The position numbers were made by a program, and so were the translations under genes. Below, piece after piece: positions 30,249 to 42,150 of a stretch of 64,000 bases of DNA; the stretch's first letter is position 1; each line of letters begins with the position of its first letter. Source of the DNA: Antitrichia curtipendula. Taxonomy: Eukaryota > Streptophyta > Bryopsida > Hypnales > Leucodontaceae. Under the pieces are notes generated by a model. That model worked only from the letters and a program-made list of their open reading frames with translations, did no database searches and had not been told where the DNA came from. Location of the stretch: positions 56,000,029 to 56,064,028 of the forward strand of contig OX579633.1 in the NCBI GenBank assembly GCA_951230915.1. The letters run 5' to 3'.

Positions 30249-32136
30249 TTAACTCCTAAAAGACCGTTTTTCCTTCGGGGGACAAATGCAATTTTGGACA
30301 AGTACTTGCGGGTTGAAATTTTGTCTTGATTTTTTGAAACTTTTTTTGAAAATAGAAAAGCCAATTAGCTTCATGGGAATATAATTTTTTTTCAATTGGT
30401 GCCCATGAAAAAAAAGTTATGTCCAAATAAGCTCAAAATAGGGGAGAGGAGGCAGCAAAAAACAAATTTAAAAATAAAAATATAAAAATTCCATAGATTA
30501 TATTTTTGTCCATCTGTAAAGCTTTGACTCATTTCATTTGGATTTGTTATGAGAAAGTTACGAACATTCTTGTTTTTTGGGCAGTTAGAGCATTTTCTTG
30601 AAAAAACAAACTTGTATGATTCATTTCTGAATGCAATTTTCACAATTTGAAAAAAAAAATTCCACATGGTTTAGTTTGTTTGCTAGAACAATCTCACCAT
30701 TGGAATTAGTACATTTTTATTCTATCTAAAAAATATTAATATTTTAGATTTTCCTTCTAGTATCTCATACCTACTTCTACTTAACAATTCTTTTAAGAAT
30801 GAAAATTAAACTTTTTTGAATTTTTTTTTCCCTAGACTCTCAACTCAATTCTTCACTATAAAGATTTAAAGCTCAAAACTTTGTAGTGCAAAAAAATTAA
30901 GTTAAGAATGTTCAAAGTCAAAAAATCTAGTCCTGCAATGTGCTGAAAAAACTTGTTTTTTCCACTTTAAACACAAATATCTTGCAATATGTGCAATGAA
31001 AAAATTTTCAATTTTTTTCACACATTTTAATTCTAATTAGGTGTAAGATCCTATGGTTAGATGTGGAAAAAAAAATTTCAATCTTTTTTACTTTTTATTA
31101 TAGAAAAAACAATTTTGAGTGTTTTTTGGCTGAAAAAAGGCCTTAACCCCTCAAGGCCCACGGCCATTTTGGGCTTAAAAACATCATTGATTTTCAAGCC
31201 TTATAAGTCTACATGTCATGAAGGTATCAAAATCTCAACCGTACAATCTTGTAGTGTGCATATTGTAGATGACGTGGATCAAATTTGGAGTCATTTGACC
31301 TCATAGATTGCAAGATTATAATGTTTTAGTGTTGAAAAAAGATGCTGAAATTTTCCTTAAAACATGTTTGGAGGTGAAATTTGATTTCTAAACCTACTCA
31401 AATGAAAAAACTTTACACTAGAAAGTGGTTTGAAATCAACACATAGACACATTGGTGTAAAAAAATTCATTAAATTAAATCATTGTGTTTGTAAAATGAC
31501 TTTGAAATGTAAAAAAAAATAGCAAAAAAGGGTGCAAAAAACACATCAAAAGCTGAACCTACTTCTACTAAAATGCTTCTCAGTCACTTGATACTTCTTT
31601 GGTTGATACAAGATTTTAGCCACAAAAACTAGACAAGTATGCGCAACTTTCCAAAAAAACAAAATTGAAAACGGACACAGTATGAAAAAGTAACAAGCCG
31701 CCGAAGTTCACACTAACCAAAAAATATTAGGGTTTTGACTTCGAATTGCTCCCAAACATTCAAAACAAATTGGCTTGCCATGAAAATTTTACCACATTAA
31801 TTAGATGTCTAGAGGAACAAAATACAGTAAATTTTATTGAAACAACCATTGGATGAAGGAGATACAAGCCCTCAAAGTTGCAGCCATGACAATGCAATGT
31901 GCTGAAATCAAATTGAACCTGTGAATTTTGAACGGCTGTCACAAACTCAATTCATCTTGAATTGGTCTGAAAATTTTATCACATAAACTAGACTAGTATG
32001 CGCAACTTTCCCAACAAGTTTTTTTGAATTTGGACATTGGATGCAAAAGTTACATCACTTTGAATTGGACTTCCAAACTATGAGAGGCTACTTTTGAGCC
32101 CCTTGGGCGTTGAGGGGTTAATCCTTTAGGAGTTAA
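30249..32136. mobile_element. TTAA-bounded element (family 1), interrupted by a second
   Basis: It begins TTAACTCCTAAAAGACCG and ends TCCTTTAGGAGTTAA. Removing the inserted element (31143-32117) leaves 913 bp, the normal size of this family, and rejoins GGCC-TTAA-TCC. The left half closely matches the element at 49001-49937 (GTTATG-CCAAATAAGCTCAAAA region). Non-coding. Confidence 0.8.
31143..32121. mobile_element. TTAA-bounded element (family 3) nested in the former
   Basis: TTAACCCCTCAAGGCCCACGG at the left and CCTTGGGCGTTGAGGGGTTAA at the right form a 17-bp inverted repeat with two mismatches. The 979-bp element is related to 38654-39634 but lies in the opposite orientation; both share CTCAACCGTACAAT-TTGTAGTG near one end. 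Non-coding. Confidence 0.85.
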
Positions 32137-32527
32137 ACCCTACGTAGTGGAGCAAGTAGGATTTAGGCATGTAGTAGAATGTTGTGTAAGGTACTATGAA
32201 GGGATAATCTCTATTACTGGCTAGGATCTTTTAGTTATATAAAAATATAATATAATATAATTAACATTGGACGAGGAGCAAAATTCTAGGGCATGCAAGA
32301 TGGATGTCTTTGGTTTCCTTGATAGAGAAGTGGAGTGGGAGGCACTCACTTGCTCTTCTTTCCAGCAAAGGCAACGTGAGGTCGTCGCTGCTATAAGTGC
32401 ATGTCCCTTGGCTGCTTGTAACACTGCCATTCCATTTGTAATTTTCTAGACATCAATCGTGATAAGCATGGGAAAGATAGCTAGTCTCATGTAAGTCTTA
32501 AGTGACTTACACAACTCAATGGATCAT
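32137..32527. other. Spacer with weak ORF
   Basis: The plus ORF 32267-32449 (GFLDREVEWEALTCSSFQQR) has some protein character but no domain. Nothing else seen. Confidence 0.25.
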
Positions 32528-32876
32528 TATAATAAATGGTGAAACTAGGTTGCTTCACACTAATTTCTTGAAATTCTACACTTTATAACTACATTTAGTT
32601 ACTGTAGAAGGATGCAATAATGTAGGAACCATATGTAGTGCATGGATTGGTGCATTGGTTCATGGCTTGAGTTTTCTTTTTTTTGACACAAATAAAACGG
32701 AATTTCATTGCAAAGAGGTAAAATACAACCACGCTAGCCACAAGTGATACTACATTCATGGTTGAGTTTAAAGAATGGCATGTGCCTCCATCTAGACAAG
32801 CAGTGAGTCATGAGGTGACTTCTCTGATGAAGGCAACCTAATCGTTAAAACAACCCAATTTTACTATTTAGTTGTA
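32528..32876. mobile_element. Diverged TA-flanked MITE (second copy)
   Basis: The left end AATGGTGAAACTAGGTTGC and the right end CAACCCAATTTTACTATTTA are diverged versions of the inverted ends of the element at 35942-36194. Outer TA dinucleotides are present at both sides. Confidence 0.5.
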
Positions 32877-32877
32877 C

Positions 32878-33900
32878 TTTATGTAAGCTTATTAGTTTCA
32901 TAATATCATAGGTTAGAGACTGGACTACAAGAAACGGCTCTCTCTATGTCTGCCATATTGCAATCACACAATCATGGAAATGTTTGACTCTAAGGTAACT
33001 ATACCTAAAATGGACCACTCTTCAAAATCAACACCTATTTTTGAAAGGAAAATGAATTGGGAGGGTACCCAAAATGGTGCACATTACAAGGACAAGTGTA
33101 ATATGGAGTTAAGGTCCATTTTGAGTAGTGTGCAGCTCTATTAATAGTATTGTAGACGTGACAACCTCACAAGTGGTCCATTTTGGGTACACTTTCTATT
33201 GGTTTAACTACTTTGCTATGATATTTCTTCACGTGCATCAAATGGATCTTGGCATCACCTAGATGACACTTCTAGCATCCTACACCTTGTATCTTTGAAA
33301 ATTTGTAACTATTTCACAATGAGTCCAAAAATTATGGAACCATTTGCATTTTGATTCATAGTCCTTCACCTAGCTTATATACAAAAATTGTTGTTCATTT
33401 TCTAGAACATATTCGTCATGCCATAAAACTTAACTGTGCAATTAGTTGGGTGTAGTTACCTTACCTTGGGGTAAGTGTGAATATTATCATTATGAAATTG
33501 TGACTGCCTGCCCTTGTGGTGTGATTGTTGCATGACAAGTTGCAAGCATGGGAAAAAAAGTTGCAAGCATGGGAAAAAAAACTCTGTGGATTTTTGAGCC
33601 CTCCTCTATAAATTAACCCTTAAACGTCGGGCTCATAACCGTGGAAATCATCTGTTTTTTCACCGTATGAATTGTTGGATTAAAATAATGCAAAAGCACT
33701 CATTGGAAGTCAATCAAACTACTGCAGATGATCTGCCCTTGCCCCACAAAATTTGAAAGATGAATAGTTGCACTCCTATCCTACACAAGAGATTCTCTTG
33801 TCATTCATCGGCCACAAAACGTCCATTTCGGTGTTTAAGGGTTAAAGGACCCAGAAAAAGTCGAGTCTGTACTGTACTGTACTGTAGCCTGGAAATCATG
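32878..33900. repeat. Host duplicon, copy 1
   Basis: The sequence from AAATGGACCACTC (33011) to GACCCAGAAAA (33850) is duplicated at 37680-37828, 41342-41620 and 42222-42430. Part of it is inverted at 48840-49000. Copy 1 carries only the 233-bp TTAA element at 33613, and copy 2 carries others, so each copy shows the empty sites of the other. It has no coding capacity. Confidence 0.85.
33613..33845. mobile_element. TTAA-bounded short element, 233 bp
   Basis: It starts TTAACCCTTAAACGTCGGGC and ends CGGTGTTTAAGGGTTAA. The inverted ends share CCCTTAAAC. In the paralogous sequence at 42380-42410 the same flanks are joined by one TTAA (ATAAATTAAAGGACCC), so this is a clean insertion with a 4-bp duplication. 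Confidence 0.9.
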
Positions 33901-35032
33901 TACCGGCAGTCCGGCACTGAAAATTGCAACACTGAAAATTGCAGCAGAGGGGGCCCTTGAAAAATGCACCCCTATTCCAGTGCCTAGCCTCTAAGCCGTT
34001 ACAGTACTCTAGTTTCATAATATCCTGGGTAGACAACAAGAAATGGCTCTCTCTGTGTCTGCCATGTTGCAATCGTACAATCATGCTTGGCTGTTGTTCT
34101 CTGGTTCCATTTATTGCAATGGTACTTTCCATTGGTTAAAAAAAAATTTAAATCATACAATCATGGAAATGTTTGACTCTAAATTTTAGTGTCCAAATTT
34201 TATTGAAGAGTGTTGGTTTATCATGTTTCCTTGCTCGCTTGTAGATTGGCCTAGCCTAGCTTGCACCGCCACAACCAGCACATGAATTTCTTGCTTATGA
34301 GTTTCTTGCATGCCCATTATTTGTGCAAACATGTGGGCTTAGCTCAATAGGGACTGTATTTCTATTTTCATGGATGGGAGGTACATGTAAGGATGCAGTT
34401 ATGGCGCTGGGTGTTTCCAAAACAGCTACAATAATGGTATGTTTGCACCTGGTGTTAAAGGAGGCATTACGAGGCGGTCATAGAGCAGACAGGGAACGAC
34501 TGTTCAGATCAGCGTGCCTTTGCAAACGCCAAGCTTATGTGGAGGCATAGTTGGGAGGCCGAAAGAGCGGTACCTACTTCCACGTAGGTTGACGGAATTT
34601 CATAAGTACATAACATTCAGTAGCCTTCAGAGAGCCTGCCTTTGCCTCTTTGGAGGCCTCATCCATGAAAAACATCAACCTGAGAATTAAAGTAAGTTTC
34701 AGTACCCAGCACCAAGATCGTGGCAGTAGATTTATGTACACTATTCTTTTTGCAAAACCTTGAACCAGCCAAACAATTCAAATTGGGACATCAAAATTCT
34801 TAAGATGATTTGCCGAGAATCTTGAAAACCCTATCCCAATGTCATTTAACCCTAAGTAGCCAACAGAAACAATTTTGATGGACCAATAAGGACATTTGTA
34901 GTACGGAAGGTTGGAGCTGTCATTTTTATATTGAAATCAATTGTCAATCATGATTCCTCAAAGGATATGGGATAATTTGAAAATGAGAGCTTGACCACTC
35001 ATTGTCAAAATGTAAAAAACATGTTTGTTTTA
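33901..35032. other. Repeat-derived spacer
   Basis: 34010-34170 partly repeats 32890-32990 (CAAGAAA-GGCTCTCTCT, TGTCTGCCAT-TTGCAATC). 34190-34440 is present inverted at 48590-48840. The plus ORF 34323-34550 ends in a protein-like tail (LHLVLKEALRGGHRADRERL) without a known domain. Confidence 0.4.
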
Positions 35033-35357
35033 GACCTCATTTAGTCATAGTAGAATAACTTTTCTCAAAATATTTTGGACAAGTAAAAGTTGTTAAATCA
35101 ATTTAAATTTTATCTCCAAAAATCTGTTTGATATTTCAAGCCTCCAATCAAAAGTTATGGACAAAATTCAAAGAGGATGTTTGAAAATGTAAAAGAAAAC
35201 GTCCCTTCCAACTCCTCTTTGAAATTTATCTATAGCTTTTAATTGGAGGCTTGAAATATCAAACGGATTTTAGGATATGCAATTTAACTTGATGTTTTAA
35301 CTTTTTTTAGTTAAAATTTTTTTGAAAAAAGTTATTCAACTATGACTAAATGAGGTC
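35033..35357. repeat. Foldback element, copy 1
   Basis: GACCTCATTTAGTCATAG at the left is the inverted match of CTATGACTAAATGAGGTC at the right. The arms stay alignable for about 150 nt, including ATATTTCAAGCCTCCAAT, and meet around AAAACGTCCCTTCCAACTCC. Transcription would give a long imperfect hairpin. A related copy is at 39665-39993. Confidence 0.75.
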
Positions 35358-35941
35358 TGAAATTCTATTTTAAATACAATTCTTGTTTTTGACTTAACTA
35401 TGAGTGATTGAGCTCCTACTAATTTTAATTTATATGTCCCACATTGTTTGTTTTACCTCCTAACACCCCATATGTATATAAAGAGTTGTCTTGTCATTGT
35501 AAAGTCATGAATCATGAGTGGCTTTCAAAATGTTGTGAGGAAATTGGTCCTTAGAGTTCTAAATTGAATGCTTATATCTTGAAAATTTCATTCAAAATAT
35601 TTATTCTGTTGCTAACGTAGTCAAGTGCAATTTTTTTACTAACCCGGTTGAGTGCATTATTTTTCAGTAACCTAGCTTGGGTTAGCCTTGAGTGTTCTCT
35701 AGTTTGTTCACCAACCCCCTCTTGCTTGCTTCTGAACAGAGTTTGTCAGACAAATTTCGATGCGTGTTTGTTAGCTACTGATGGTGCCAAATATGCGGCA
35801 CCATATCATCCAGTGGATGAAATGATGTTGAATATTTGGCACCATTCTGTCAGAAGAAAGGCAGACTTTGCTTCTGCTACTGAATGTTATGTATGTTGCT
35901 ATGCAGCGGACTATATATAGCAGTCAAAATTGGAGGATAAG
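35358..35941. other. Spacer
   Basis: No supported gene. The ORF 35648-35920 has cysteine-rich but unrecognised content. Confidence 0.25.
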
Positions 35942-36194
35942 TACACTGAATAGTGAAATTAGGTTGCCCCTCACTAATTTCTCAACATTCCACACTATTT
36001 AAATATTTATTGTTTCTATACAAGAAAATATTACTTTTGAATTAGTTTTTTAATGTAGTTGGAACTCATGAACCTCCATGTATATAAATGGAAGTACTTG
36101 TAGAGATATTTTTGACTTTGATGGCTTACACAATAAATTTTGGGGGGTAAGGCAACCTAATTGTAAAGGCAACCTAATTTCACTATTTAGTGTA
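35942..36194. mobile_element. TA-flanked MITE, 253 bp
   Basis: Inside TA dinucleotides the ends are inverted repeats: CACTGAATAGTGAAATTAGG at the left and the complement of CACTAAATAGTGAAATTAGG at the right. They continue into TTGCC, about 26 of 27 matching with the TA. A TA duplication points to the Tc1/mariner superfamily. Non-coding. Confidence 0.7.
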
Positions 36195-36245
36195 GATATC
36201 AGGAGACTAGGACCATTGATAGTTAAATGGGGTCGGAGAGGGCAA

Positions 36246-37168
36246 TTAACCCCTAAAGTTCCTTGACTATGTTCTCACCAAAAATGCTCCAAAACTGCCA
36301 TTTCTAGTACAAGTACCAAATTTTTGAAAAATATCATTTTTGGACACATGTAACCGTAGGATCTTGAGGTACTCTAGTTTGAAAATATGTGAAAAAAAAT
36401 TCAGAAATTTTCATCATGTAAATTGCGCATTTGAAGTGGCAAAAGTCCTTTATTTGGCCCTACGATAACCAGGCAGCTGCACTTCACAAGGTCAGATTAT
36501 TATGAAAAAATTCCAAAATCGTTGTGCTTCTTCGAATTCATTCTTCAGGGCAAGTTGGCTAAATGCTTGAAAATTTTCAGATCATTTGGAATTGTACAAC
36601 ATATAGGAAAGTATAAAAAAACAGTAAGTAGAAAGAAGTAGAGAATGGTTCAAAACACTAAATTGTTAAGAAGTTAATTATGAAATTGAAAAATGTCAAT
36701 CCCAATGGTTGCAATGATGTAATAAACAATCTACATCCTACAATTTTATGTTTCTTGAAAAAGATTGAAAATTGAGTGAAATAAACGACTTCAAAGTTTA
36801 TTTTAGAGTAGACAATCCATAACTCCCCACAAACTAAAAATCCTCATAATGTTTGACTCACTAATCGAAATGGAATGGTTCAAAGCTTTCCATATATATA
36901 TATATATATAATAAACCAATTTCAATTTTTTATTATTGAAAAAGTGATTTTTTCTGATCTCCCTGGACTGCCCGAGTTGAGAAACAAACTACATATCATG
37001 CAATAACTTTTGACTCATATTTCCAAATGTCATGAAATTTTGTGCATATGAAAGATATTCCTCATCCCCACCTTCTATAAAAATTCTAGGCCAAAATATG
37101 CAAATCTCCAATCACACGTACTGCCCAAAATTTCTCCAATAAATGCATGTTGGTTCTGTAGGAGTTAA
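36246..37168. mobile_element. TTAA-bounded element (family 4), 923 bp
   Basis: It starts TTAACCCCTAAAGTTCCTTG and ends TGGTTCTGTAGGAGTTAA. It aligns with 49934-50848 over most of its length. A TA microsatellite lies at 36891-36911. Non-coding. Confidence 0.75.
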
Positions 37169-37679
37169 GCTAAAACAACAGGTTACGCTTAAATTACTCG
37201 TCATGATGAAGGGCAGCAGCCTCTGACCATGCCATGCAGATCACGGACACACTGCAATGCAAGAATTCTATGGCTAAGGCTACCGGGAGCGGACGATGAA
37301 TTACAAATTGCAGCATTGTTGGGAGAATATGCAATAATTATGCGATCATCGAAGAAGAGGCAGCTTCGGTTTTGCACATTGATCATTGCTAGAGAGAGAT
37401 CAAGTGAAGTCTTTACAGGGCGACGTTTGACCATTCCATGCCGTCCTTTCAAATTCTTGGCGTAGACACTTAGCAATTGGTGATAAGCACTTGTGTGTCC
37501 TTGCAGATCACAGATAATGGACAACCAACATTGATATGTGAACACATTTGAGGCCTCGTTGGCTGACATGCACGTGGGTCCAACTAGCTTTGACACACAA
37601 CACTCTAACAGTCCTTGTGCTTTGACTGCTTTATCTTTCCTCCAGCGATGTTTGAAAACGCCAGGTGTGAATGTACCCT
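37169..37679. other. Spacer with weak minus-strand ORF
   Basis: The minus ORF 37596-37201 (131 codons; SLDLSLAMINVQNRSCLFFD) has some protein character and no family. It could be a fragment of an old gene. The base composition is less AT-rich than the surrounding DNA. Confidence 0.3.
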
Positions 37680-38653
37680 AAGGTAATTACACACAAAATG
37701 GACCACTCCTCAAAATCGACCCATATTTTTGAAACAAAAATGAATTGAGAAGATACTCAAAAAGGTGCACATTACAAAGACAAGTTTAAGATAGAGTTAA
37801 GGCCCATTTTGAGTGGTGTGCAGCTTTATTAACCCCTGAGTGCGCAAGCACAAGTTTACTAAAATTCAGACCCTTTGGAATTCATTCCAATCAAACTATC
37901 TTTTAACCCCTAATGACCCAAGTGACCATTTTCTGGTTGTTGTTCCTCTTTTTTGAGCTACCCATTCTCAAATTTTGAATTCTTTTAAAAAATAAGGATT
38001 ATTTTTAAAAAGTAGATTGTAATATAAATCCAATGGCGATAGTTTTACTAAATTCCAAGTTAAACTCCACCTTGTGAAATTTTTCAAAGTTAAGTGGTGT
38101 AGTGTAGTTTACATACTAAAATATTCAGTATCTGATTCAACAAGAAAATAAAAAAATATATGTTGATTTGGACAATTGATTAGGACATTTTGGTTCGGAC
38201 AATAATCAACACTTTTATGTTGATTTTTTTTTTCTAAATTTGGTCAAAATTGAAAAGATAAATTACTATTTGAAAAATCCACCACATAAGTTGACACATG
38301 AGCAAAAACTGCCACGCAAGCAAGGCTGCCTCATCAACAAACCCACCACAATTTAGACTGCCACATCGATAACCGGCACAATAATGTCAAATAATTAATA
38401 AAAAATTTAAAAGTCAATTAATTAATAATTTAATTTAATTAATATTTAATATTTAATCAAAATGTAATTTAAAAAAATCCAACACTTTATTCAAAGTATT
38501 CAATTACATTCAATAATTGAACTTCGAATACCACTTTCTTTGATGTATGAAGAAATGAGAAGACAAGCTCTTTATACTAGTGGGATGGTAGGAGGTAAGA
38601 CAACCCATATGAAATATGGGAATTAGGAATAGTAAAAGCTCTACCACTCATAG

Positions 38654-39634
38654 TTAACCCCTCACCGCCCAAGGGGCCCAAAAGTGGCCTCACACAATCT
38701 AGCAGTCGACTTCAAAGTGCTGTAACTTTTGCGTCCGGTGTCCAAATTTAATAAAACTTATTGGAAAAGTTGTGCATACTAGACTAGTTTTTGTGGTAAA
38801 AATTTCAGATCTATCTAAGATGTATTGGATTTTTAGAAGCCATTCGAAGTTCGCAGATTCAATTTCAGTTCACCACACTGCATTGAGATGGCTGCAACTT
38901 CGGGGGCTTGTATCTTTTTCATCAAATGTTATTTTTCAATAAAAAAATTTGGGATTTGTTCCCCATAAAGTCTACTTAATGTGGGAAAATTTTCATGTCA
39001 ATCCAAGTTGTTTCGAATGCTTGGGAGCAATTCGAAGTTCAAAATATAGACATTTCTGCATTACAGTGAACTTCGGCGGCTTATAACTTCTTCAAACAAG
39101 GTTCGATTTCAATAATTTTTATTGGAAAAGTTGCGCATACTAGTCTAGTTCTTGTAGTAAAAATTTCATACCAATCCAAGAAGTCATGATTGAATGAGAG
39201 GCATTTTAGTAGAGGTAGGTTCAGCAATAGATGTGATTTTTTGCTACTTTTTTCACTGTTTTTTGACATTTCAAAACAATTTTGCAAATGCAATGAGTCA
39301 ATTGAATGATTTTTTTTCCCACCAAAGTGTTTTTCTTTTGGTTTTGAATCACTTTTTAGTTCAAAGTTTTTTCATTTGAGTAGGTTTAGAAATTGAATTT
39401 CACCTCGAATTGTGTTTTGAGGACAATTTCAGCATCTTTTTTCAACACTAAAACATTATAATCTTTCAATCTATACGGTCAAATGACCTCAAATTTGATT
39501 TACACCATCTACAACATGTACACTACAATATTGTACGGTTGAGATTTTCATAACTTACTCACATTTAGACTTATAACACTTGAAAAGGAAAGTTGTTTTT
39601 TGACATGGTTAAGCCTTGGGCGGTGAGGGGTTAA
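38654..39634. mobile_element. Innermost TTAA element (family 3), 981 bp
   Basis: CCCCTCACCGCCCAAGG and CCTTGGGCGGTGAGGGG form a perfect 17-bp terminal inverted repeat, flanked by TTAA on both sides. It is related to 31143-32121 but inverted. The perfect ends suggest recent insertion, which fits its innermost place. Confidence 0.92.
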
Positions 39635-39664
39635 GCCAAAAGTAGGTTGACAAGTGAAATTTTA

Positions 39665-39993
39665 GACCTCATTTAGGCAGTGTAGAATAAATTTTTTTCA
39701 AAAAACTTTGAACTAAGTTAATGTATAAAATCAAACTAAATTTCATCTCCAAAAATCCGTTTGAGATTTTGAGACTCCAATCAAAAGTTGTGGTTAAATT
39801 TTAGAGAGGGGTTGGAAGGGACACTTTTTTTTGGCAATTTTCAAACATCTTCTCTGTAATTTGTCTATTACTTTTTATTGGAGGCTTGAAATCTCAAAAA
39901 GATTTTTGGAGATGAATTTTGGCTTTATTTCACAACTTTTCTTAGTTCAAATTTTTTTGAAAGAAATTATTTTACTATTCCAAAATGAGGTCT
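39665..39993. repeat. Foldback element, copy 2
   Basis: GACCTCATTTAG at the left and AAATGAGGTC at the right are inverted. The arms contain TCTCCAAAAATC and GGCTTGAAATCTCAAAAAG-type matches, as in the copy at 35033-35357. The loop is around GGAAGGGACAC. Confidence 0.7.
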
Positions 39994-41620
39994 AAAATTC
40001 TAGTTTGCATACAATTCCTATATTTTGATAATGAGCAGTGAAGCTCTCATCTTCAAATTGTTCCATATATTTTGAGGATTCGTGATGGACAATGGATTTC
40101 ATTATAAAAACAAACTCTCTACCGTACTTGTATACTCACTATATATCAATGAAGTAAGTCCTTCACCATGCCAATTAAAAATTACTTGATGGTAAATAGT
40201 CATTGGATTATATTTTGGACTTTTTTGCTAGCATTGAACATTTCCATTTTTTACATCTTTGTTGTTTAATTTTTGCTGAATTTGACAATTTCTCTTATTC
40301 ATTTTATTTTATTTTTGGCTTATTTTCAAATAATTATTTTCCGTTGACTCTACCCTATTGATATGATATGTAGGAAAATAAAAATGATGTTTAAAAGATT
40401 GCCAAATTAAGTCAGCAAAACTCTTTTTTTGTTCAAATCAACAAAATTATGCTAATTGATGTTTAGAGGACTGCCAAATCAATTGAGCCCAATTTTTTTT
40501 GTCGTAATCAACGTAAATTCATTAATCTTTTGTTAATTATGGCCCCTTTTTCTTGTAGTGACAACTCATTATTTAGGGTTTGGATTGGGTATGGACAAAA
40601 AGTCAGCAACCAATGTGATTCTTCCCCACCTCAAAAAGGTCAAATCCCTTTTTTTAATGCAATTGCTATTGTATCTTTGGGAAGAAAAAGGCCAAATCCA
40701 TCTCAAAAAGGGCAGATTGAAGGAGTTCAAGGAGAAGACAAGTGTCCCATCTTTTTTGTTCTACAAACACCACGCTCATTTTGGTGATCACCATGCATTG
40801 CAAGTTCTACCATGAATTGAAAAATGCTTGGAATGTTATGAATTTTACATGTACATTCTCACCTCTCTTATCTTTCACTAAGCACAAAAAAAGCATCATT
40901 TCAAAATATTCTCACAAAGATATGCTCCTTTAAAGTGCGCTGCCCTATATTTTCATTGACCCAAATAAAACTTCAAACCTAAATATCTTCTAAACCCTGC
41001 GGTCAAATAATTTGAATTTTTTTGAGGTGCTCACTCTCAAGGTGAACTTCAAGATCCTATAATTATATTCTATCCGATCTCAAGACAAAGTGAGAAAACA
41101 AATTGCTCAAGTCTTTGGCAATTTTGGCATATTTTGAAAGTACACCCTCCTTGGGTCATTAGGGGTTAAAAAAAGATCCACAGAAATTGTCCGTACCGAT
41201 TGGTAGTGGAGATAGGTTTGGAGCTCCAAATAAAGGGACGCGTCCTTTGACCATACAATTGAAAAGATTATAATGATCAATCACAGAAACCTTTCAAAAA
41301 TGAGAAGTAAGATTTGAGGCGTTGGGGCGCTCAAGGGTCAATAGTATTGTAGAGGTGGCAACCTCACAAGTGGTTCATTTTGGATACACTTTCTGTGGTT
41401 TAACTTCTTCATTATGACATATCTTCATGTGCATCAAATGAATTTTTGCATCACCTAGATGACACTTTTAGCACCCTACACCTTGTATCTTTGAAAATTT
41501 GTAACTAATTCACAATGAGTCCAAAAATTATGGAACCATTTGCATTTTGATTTATAGTCCTTCACCTATATACAAAAATTGTTGTTCATTTTCTAGAACA
41601 TATTCGTCATGCCAGATAGC

Positions 41621-41886
41621 TTAACTTTTGTGCATCACAAGGGACGTTTTTCAGACGCTCAAGACCTGGATTCTCGAAAAACCATGTTAATCAAACCTTA
41701 TAATCTTGAAATCCTCATGGTAAATCCTCCTGAAAATTACTTATTTGCGTGCATCATTGAGTTGGCTACAAATTGGAACAGTGAAAACTTCCGTGACCGA
41801 GTACTGTTGAAGTTATTCCATCTGCTCCGGAAAGGTGCATAAAAGCTACTCACTTTTGTTGTCCGCTCTGTGATGCACAAGGATAA
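41621..41886. mobile_element. TTAA-bounded short element, 266 bp
   Basis: It starts TTAACTTTTGTGCATCACAA and ends TGTGATGCACAAGGATAA. It is homologous to 54071-54317 throughout (GAAAATT, GAGTTGGCTACAAATTGGAA, CTGCTCCGGAAA). The empty site is at 33430-33433 in duplicon copy 1. The plus ORF 41609-41842 crosses it, and a related frame exists in the other copy, but the protein is not recognised. Confidence 0.8.
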
Positions 41887-41887
41887 A

Positions 41888-42101
41888 CATTACAAAAAAT
41901 ATGAGGCCTCCGGAAGGCCGTTAAGCCTGGACCCCGTAGTGATACTACGGAGTTTTTTTTCAAAAAAAAAAATTCAGAAACTGAAATTCTGACGTGGTCG
42001 AAGTTCCACGCCAGCGCTGACGTCAGCGCCACATCAGCGTGACGTCACTTTTCAGTTTTTTTTTCGGGAAAATTAAAAAAAAAAAAAAAAGTTTTTTTTT
42101 T

Positions 42102-42150
<49 letters not shown>

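Larger units (their letters stand above)
37903..41169. mobile_element. Middle TTAA element of the nest
   Basis: TTAACCCCTAATGACCCAAG at the left and CTTGGGTCATTAGGGGTTAA at the right form a 16-bp perfect inverted repeat. It is about 2.3 kb without its own insertion, larger than other members. It holds the foldback sequence at 39665-39993. No transposase ORF is visible. Confidence 0.9.
37829..41341. mobile_element. Outer short TTAA element of a three-level nest
   Basis: It starts TTAACCCCTGAGTGCGC and ends GGGGCGCTCAAGGGTCAA (the right TTAA is now TCAA). Without the nested DNA it is about 250 bp. The host duplicon copy 1 has the empty site at 33141-33144 (GCAGCTCTATTAATAGTATTG), proving the insertion point. 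Confidence 0.85.

Noticed and set aside
30392..30667. Minus ORF of 91 codons and similar ORFs inside TTAA elements
   Set aside because: K/F/N-rich translations of AT-rich repeats; related copies of the same element do not keep the frame.
36891..36911. TA microsatellite as a regulatory site
   Set aside because: A simple repeat inside a transposon; no evidence of function.
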